36,954 nucleotides of DNA, taken from NCBI GenBank assembly GCA_027013865.1, contig JALWFW010000175.1, positions 1-36,954 of the forward strand, in the 5' to 3' direction. Origin of the DNA: Polyangiaceae bacterium (GTDB taxonomy: Bacteria > Myxococcota_A > Polyangia > HGW-17 > JALWFW01). The notes under the pieces are model-generated. The model was not told the DNA's origin and ran no database searches. It was given only the letters and a program-made list of their open reading frames with translations. Shown here in pieces: positions 33,759 to 36,954 of the stretch. The translations under genes and the position numbers were made by a program. The stretch's first letter is position 1. The number at the start of each line of letters is the position of its first letter.

Positions 33759-35870
33759 TTAGTCATCCGAATCATTTTGGGAATCAATATTTATCTCGCC
33801 GAGAACAACGGGAGGGTGTTCCCGGTTTACTGGCATGATTGGCATATCCTGGGTTAGAACCATAACGAAGTCTCCATCTTCTTCCTGACCCTCTTCATCT
33901 TCTTCCCCGCTTGAATCGGTAAGACTGAGGCCCCCATCCTCCAGGATGGTCCGTTCATCCTCTAGAATGATGTCATCGTCACTGACTTCATAAAAGTCAT
34001 CTGTTTCGTCTGATGTCAGATGCTTGTCTTCCTGCTTGTCTGCGGAGATCTCTTCACCCGGAGACAATGCAGCTGCAAAGGGATTTGGCTCTTCTTCCAC
34101 GGGTTCGCTTTCGGAGGTGATGTCTCCGGTGTCCTCTCCAATATGCAGGGATTTCATTATCTCCCGCATTATCTGTCTGGAACTGGGTTTTTTGTCAGGG
34201 GAGCCGCTGGCGTCTGTCTGTGAAAATTCGTCGTGTTCTGTTGATTCGGAGGAGGTGGAATTAAATAACTCTTCAGCTTCTTCCGCGCTCAGGATATGAG
34301 TTTCAGCTTCCAGAAGTTCTGGTTCCCATGGGACCTCGCCATCGTAAGGAGGCTCAGGGTATGCTGGGTGTTCAGTCTGGGTAGGCATTTTTTCCGGCAA
34401 TTTTTCATCTGGGGGGTATGGGGGAACTTCTGTTGGTGACGTATCAACGGGAGCTCCATCCGTTTCTGTCCCCGTATCTCTCGTCAGCGGATGAAGGGAA
34501 GTTGTTTTTTCCAGTATATTCAAGGGATTTTTGTCTTCATAATCGCTGTCAGGAGCAGAAGAGAGGGCTGTAGGCTCGTTGAGGTCTTTCTGAAGGGTAC
34601 TCTCCGTGTCAGATGAAGTACTTTCTACTAGAATCTCAGTTGGAGCGTCCAATGTATCCTGCGGTATGTCTGCAGATGGAGGAATCGGAGGCTCCATTAT
34701 CATCTGATAATTGTCAGAGTCATCGTCTCCAAGGAGTACTGTTGCACTGGTATAGATATCAACGTCGTTGATCTCAGGCACGACAGGCTGGATCTCTGGA
34801 TCTTCCAGTGCATCTGTTGCAAGGTTCTGTGATGTTGTGAAGTTGGGATCTTCCCGAATGAGATCGACGCCTTCCCGTGGAAGATTCTGGGTGTTTTCTA
34901 GGACCCCAAATTGTTCGAGGCGTTTTCGTTCGTCCTCTTTTTCAGTGGAGAACAGATTTCCCATGATCTTGGCGAGATCTGAATCAGTGTAACTAGGAGA
35001 GTGTATGTTAAGGAATTCCCTGAGAGCGCTAGCGAATTCGAGAGCGTTCTGGTATCGCTTGTTCAGATCCTTACTGAGAGCCTTGTGGACTATACGCTGC
35101 AGCATGGGAGGTATGGCAGGATTTCTGGTTCTTACAGGGATGAATTTGCCATCTCTGACTTTCATAAGCATTTCCACCTCTGTTGCAGCAAGAAAAGGTG
35201 GAACCAGAGTCAACATCTCATACAGGACGATGCCCATACTGAAGATATCGGACCTGGCATCCAGCTTTTTGCCCATGGCCTGTTCCGGGCTCATGTATTT
35301 AGCTTTCCCCTTGACTATGCCGGCCTTTGTTTTGGTGGATGAAAGAGAAGCCTTGGCAATTCCGAAATCACAGAGTTTTACTTCGCCCTCATATGAAATG
35401 AGAATATTTGAAGGGCTGACATCACGGTGTACCAGATTAAGGGGGTTGCCATTACGATCCAGTTGTGTATGGGCAGCGTGCAACCCTTCCAAGACTTTTA
35501 TGGCAATGTACGCGGCATCTTCTGGCCGCATGAAACGTTTGACTCTGCGGTGTTTCTCAAGAACCGTACGCAGATCTTTGCCATCCACATATTCCATTAC
35601 GAGAATATATTCGTCCTGGATTTGCCAAAATGCGTAGACCCTTGCGACAGAGGGATGTTCAATAAGCGTGGCTATTCTTGCCTCATCGATGAGCATTCTG
35701 ATGAGGTCCTCGTTCATGGCGGAGGGAAGTAGTCTTTTTATGGCCACTAATTGAGGATTTCCGGCCTCGTCAAAGGTTTGGGCTCGGTATATTTCAGCCA
35801 TACCTCCAATACCAATGACATCCAGCAGATAGTATTTGCCAAGTCGGCGCGCTTTTGACTGATTCATCAT
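33759..35870 (-). CDS. Hanks-type Ser/Thr protein kinase with long acidic tail
   Basis: The 703-residue protein has a complete N-terminal kinase domain (about 12-285): glycine loop GIGGMAEIY (20-28), Lys45 in VAIKRLL, the catalytic loop HRDVSPSN (148-155), DFG (168-170), and SPEQ in the activation segment. All residues needed for activity are present. HRDVSPSN is typical of myxobacterial kinases. Residues about 290-703 are low-complexity, rich in Asp, Glu, Ser, Thr and Pro, with no membrane helix or sensor domain visible, so it is probably cytoplasmic. The tail may bind partners or be autophosphorylated. The ribosome-binding site is weak, and the second Met is an equal candidate start. Confidence 0.93.
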   Translation of the reverse strand: MMNQSKARRLGKYYLLDVIGIGGMAEIYRAQTFDEAGNPQLVAIKRLLPSAMNEDLIRMLIDEARIATLIEHPSVARVYAFWQIQDEYILVMEYVDGKDLRTVLEKHRRVKRFMRPEDAAYIAIKVLEGLHAAHTQLDRNGNPLNLVHRDVSPSNILISYEGEVKLCDFGIAKASLSSTKTKAGIVKGKAKYMSPEQAMGKKLDARSDIFSMGIVLYEMLTLVPPFLAATEVEMLMKVRDGKFIPVRTRNPAIPPMLQRIVHKALSKDLNKRYQNALEFASALREFLNIHSPSYTDSDLAKIMGNLFSTEKEDERKRLEQFGVLENTQNLPREGVDLIREDPNFTTSQNLATDALEDPEIQPVVPEINDVDIYTSATVLLGDDDSDNYQMIMEPPIPPSADIPQDTLDAPTEILVESTSSDTESTLQKDLNEPTALSSAPDSDYEDKNPLNILEKTTSLHPLTRDTGTETDGAPVDTSPTEVPPYPPDEKLPEKMPTQTEHPAYPEPPYDGEVPWEPELLEAETHILSAEEAEELFNSTSSESTEHDEFSQTDASGSPDKKPSSRQIMREIMKSLHIGEDTGDITSESEPVEEEPNPFAAALSPGEEISADKQEDKHLTSDETDDFYEVSDDDIILEDERTILEDGGLSLTDSSGEEDEEGQEEDGDFVMVLTQDMPIMPVNREHPPVVLGEINIDSQNDSDD

Positions 35871-36306
35871 AATACCGATAGGGCTGACTGACAGGTGAAT
35901 CCGGAGTTTTTTGGATTCAGTTGTTTCAGCCCCCGTTTTATCCCCATAAATATATTGCAGCAGAGTATCTTAGTAAAGAATGCTGGATAAACCAAGTTAG
36001 GCGGTAACCCAGTCGTTTTTGTCTGTTAAGATCAAAGCCTTTGTTTTACGGGCAGGGAGGTGCGTGGTGTAGGACGCGCACGATTTTACGGAGCTCCAGA
36101 TATCACTCATGCATGGAGCCCGGTTTTTCAGATGATTGGAGCCAAGAGCCGCGGTCTGTCAGTGTTTGGGCATTGGGTGTTTTTGTACGAATATGCGCGG
36201 CAGCAGCCTCCACCTGCAAATCCGTGTTTGTCATCCATGTCGTACATCCTAAACGAGAAGATCTGACATTTCAGAACACACCCGCGATAGGAAAAATGCC
36301 AAGGCC
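35871..36306. other. Upstream region of the kinase gene, no gene seen
   Basis: About 430 bp contain no credible coding sequence. An open frame on the plus strand from 36041 has only a TTG start without a ribosome-binding site and runs into the repeats. Confidence 0.4.
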
Positions 36307-36512
36307 GTCAGGTCCTCCAGCAAGGCTCGGTGGTATGCTATCCTGGCTGGATCTACTTTTGCTTCAAGAGTGTGTGCGGGCTCTCGTAGGACCGTCGAGC
36401 TGCCCTTCAAGGGTGCGTGGTATGGCGTCCTGGCTGGACATGCTTTCGCTTCAAGAACACGTGCAGGCTCTCGTAGGATTGTCGGGCGTCCTGCAAGGGC
36501 TGCCTGCGAATA
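36307..36512. repeat. Degenerate tandem repeats of about 87 bp, block 1
   Basis: Units start at 36307, 36394 and 36481 (spacing 87 and 87), the third being cut after about 32 bp. Shared words in order are GTCGAGCTGCCC, CAAGGGTGCGTGGTATG, TCCTGGCTGGA, CTTCAAGA and GCTCTCGTAGGA. Each unit has a near-palindromic CCCTTCAAGGG-type core. Confidence 0.75.
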
Positions 36513-36624
36513 ATGGCAGATGAATCTGAAGTTTCAGATGCCCTGGACTATACGGCGATACCTTAGAACACCATCAACGGTTTTTACCGGAGTTTCGAAA
36601 AATACATCCCGTATCACCAGTGAC
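36513..36624. other. Spacer between repeat blocks
   Basis: These 112 bp do not match the repeat unit, and I see no gene in them. Confidence 0.4.
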
Positions 36625-36875
36625 GTCGAGCTGCCCTGCAAAGGTGCGTGGTTAGCTTCCTGACCTTGCTTCAAAATGGGTGCAGGCACTCGTAGAGGCT
36701 GTCGAGCTGCCCCCGCAAGGGTCCGTGGTAAGCCTTACTGACAGGACATGCTTTTGCTTCAAGAGTGTGTGCAGGCACTCGTAGGGGCGTCGGGCTGCCC
36801 TGCAATGGCCCGTATTAAGCCATCCTGGCTGGATATGCTTTTGCTTCAAGAACGGGTGATACTAATTCATTGCCC
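36625..36875. repeat. Degenerate tandem repeats of about 87 bp, block 2
   Basis: Units start at 36625 (76 bp, internally shortened), 36701 (88 bp) and 36789 (last, fading after about 36861). They carry the same word order as block 1, for example GTCGAGCTGCCC, TTGCTTCAAGAGTGTGTGCA and GGCACTCGTAGGGG. The unit is too long and too variable for a CRISPR array. Confidence 0.75.
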
Positions 36876-36954
36876 CAAGAAGGCTCTCACACGGGTTCAC
36901 GGCCTTTGCGGCACGGTCCACACGCCTCGTCACAAGGCTTGGAATTACGCGGCA
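36876..36954. other. Window end, nothing recognised
   Basis: The last 79 bp show no repeat unit or coding signal that I can support. Confidence 0.3.

Noticed and set aside
36041-36523. 160-codon plus-strand ORF with two repeated 29-residue segments
   Set aside because: It has a TTG start without a ribosome-binding site, and the repeats continue downstream in broken frames. It is more likely chance read-through of DNA repeats.
36307-36875. CRISPR array or integron attC series
   Set aside because: The whole 87-bp unit is repeated with no unique spacers, and no GTTRRRY/RYYYAAC attC pairs or cas/intI genes are seen.

Overview
The window reads as chromosomal DNA from a flagellated Gram-negative bacterium of the old deltaproteobacterial grouping, most likely Myxococcota or a relative. 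This is inferred from gene content. There is a Hanks-type Ser/Thr kinase with the catalytic-loop wording HRDVSPSN that is common in myxobacterial kinases, a PilZ protein, a eukaryote/actinobacterium-like inositol-phosphate synthase, lipoproteins with clear lipoboxes, and a tig-clpP-clpX-lon operon. No rRNA, tRNA, transposase or CRISPR array was recognised.

Region 1 (1-8200) is a flagellar-filament locus. Four flagellin genes lie on the minus strand, the first cut by the window edge. They are separated by AT-rich leaders, and a 292-bp non-coding block occurs twice almost unchanged. Each flagellin leader carries a GC-rich stem-loop close to the Shine-Dalgarno site. Promoter-like boxes lie about 70-80 nt upstream of every flagellin, and two sites match the sigma-28 pattern well (before flagellin 4 and before a small motility-like gene at 7923). 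A 96-codon acidic ORF of unknown function sits between flagellins 3 and 4, and a Sel1-type lipoprotein lies upstream of flagellin 4.

Region 2 (8400-15800) holds a PilZ/FAD-oxidoreductase pair, inositol-3-phosphate synthase followed by an orphan membrane histidine kinase, and a minus-strand three-gene envelope operon (outer-membrane-like protein, membrane-anchored TPR protein, exported hypothetical).

Region 3 (16100-28400) is conserved housekeeping. A PurS-PurS-PurL fusion is followed by purQ. The protein-quality-control operon tig-clpP-clpX-lon then runs by overlap into pcnB, whose product carries an extra C-terminal SAM-methyltransferase domain.

Region 4 (28400-33600) is AT-richer and contains three perfect 16-bp ParB-binding parS palindromes, one in each successive intergenic gap. 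These gaps surround a tandem-domain phosphoribosyltransferase gene and a lipoprotein gene and end at mutS2. This suggests the segment is close to the chromosome origin and is a ParB-loading centromere region.

Region 5 (33750-36954) holds a Ser/Thr kinase with a long acidic tail. It is followed by about 1 kb without a convincing gene that contains degenerate tandem repeats of about 87 bp.

The most unusual items are the PcnB-methyltransferase fusion, the double phosphoribosyltransferase inside a parS cluster, the mosaic conservation of the flagellin array with its leader hairpins, and the 87-bp repeat array.
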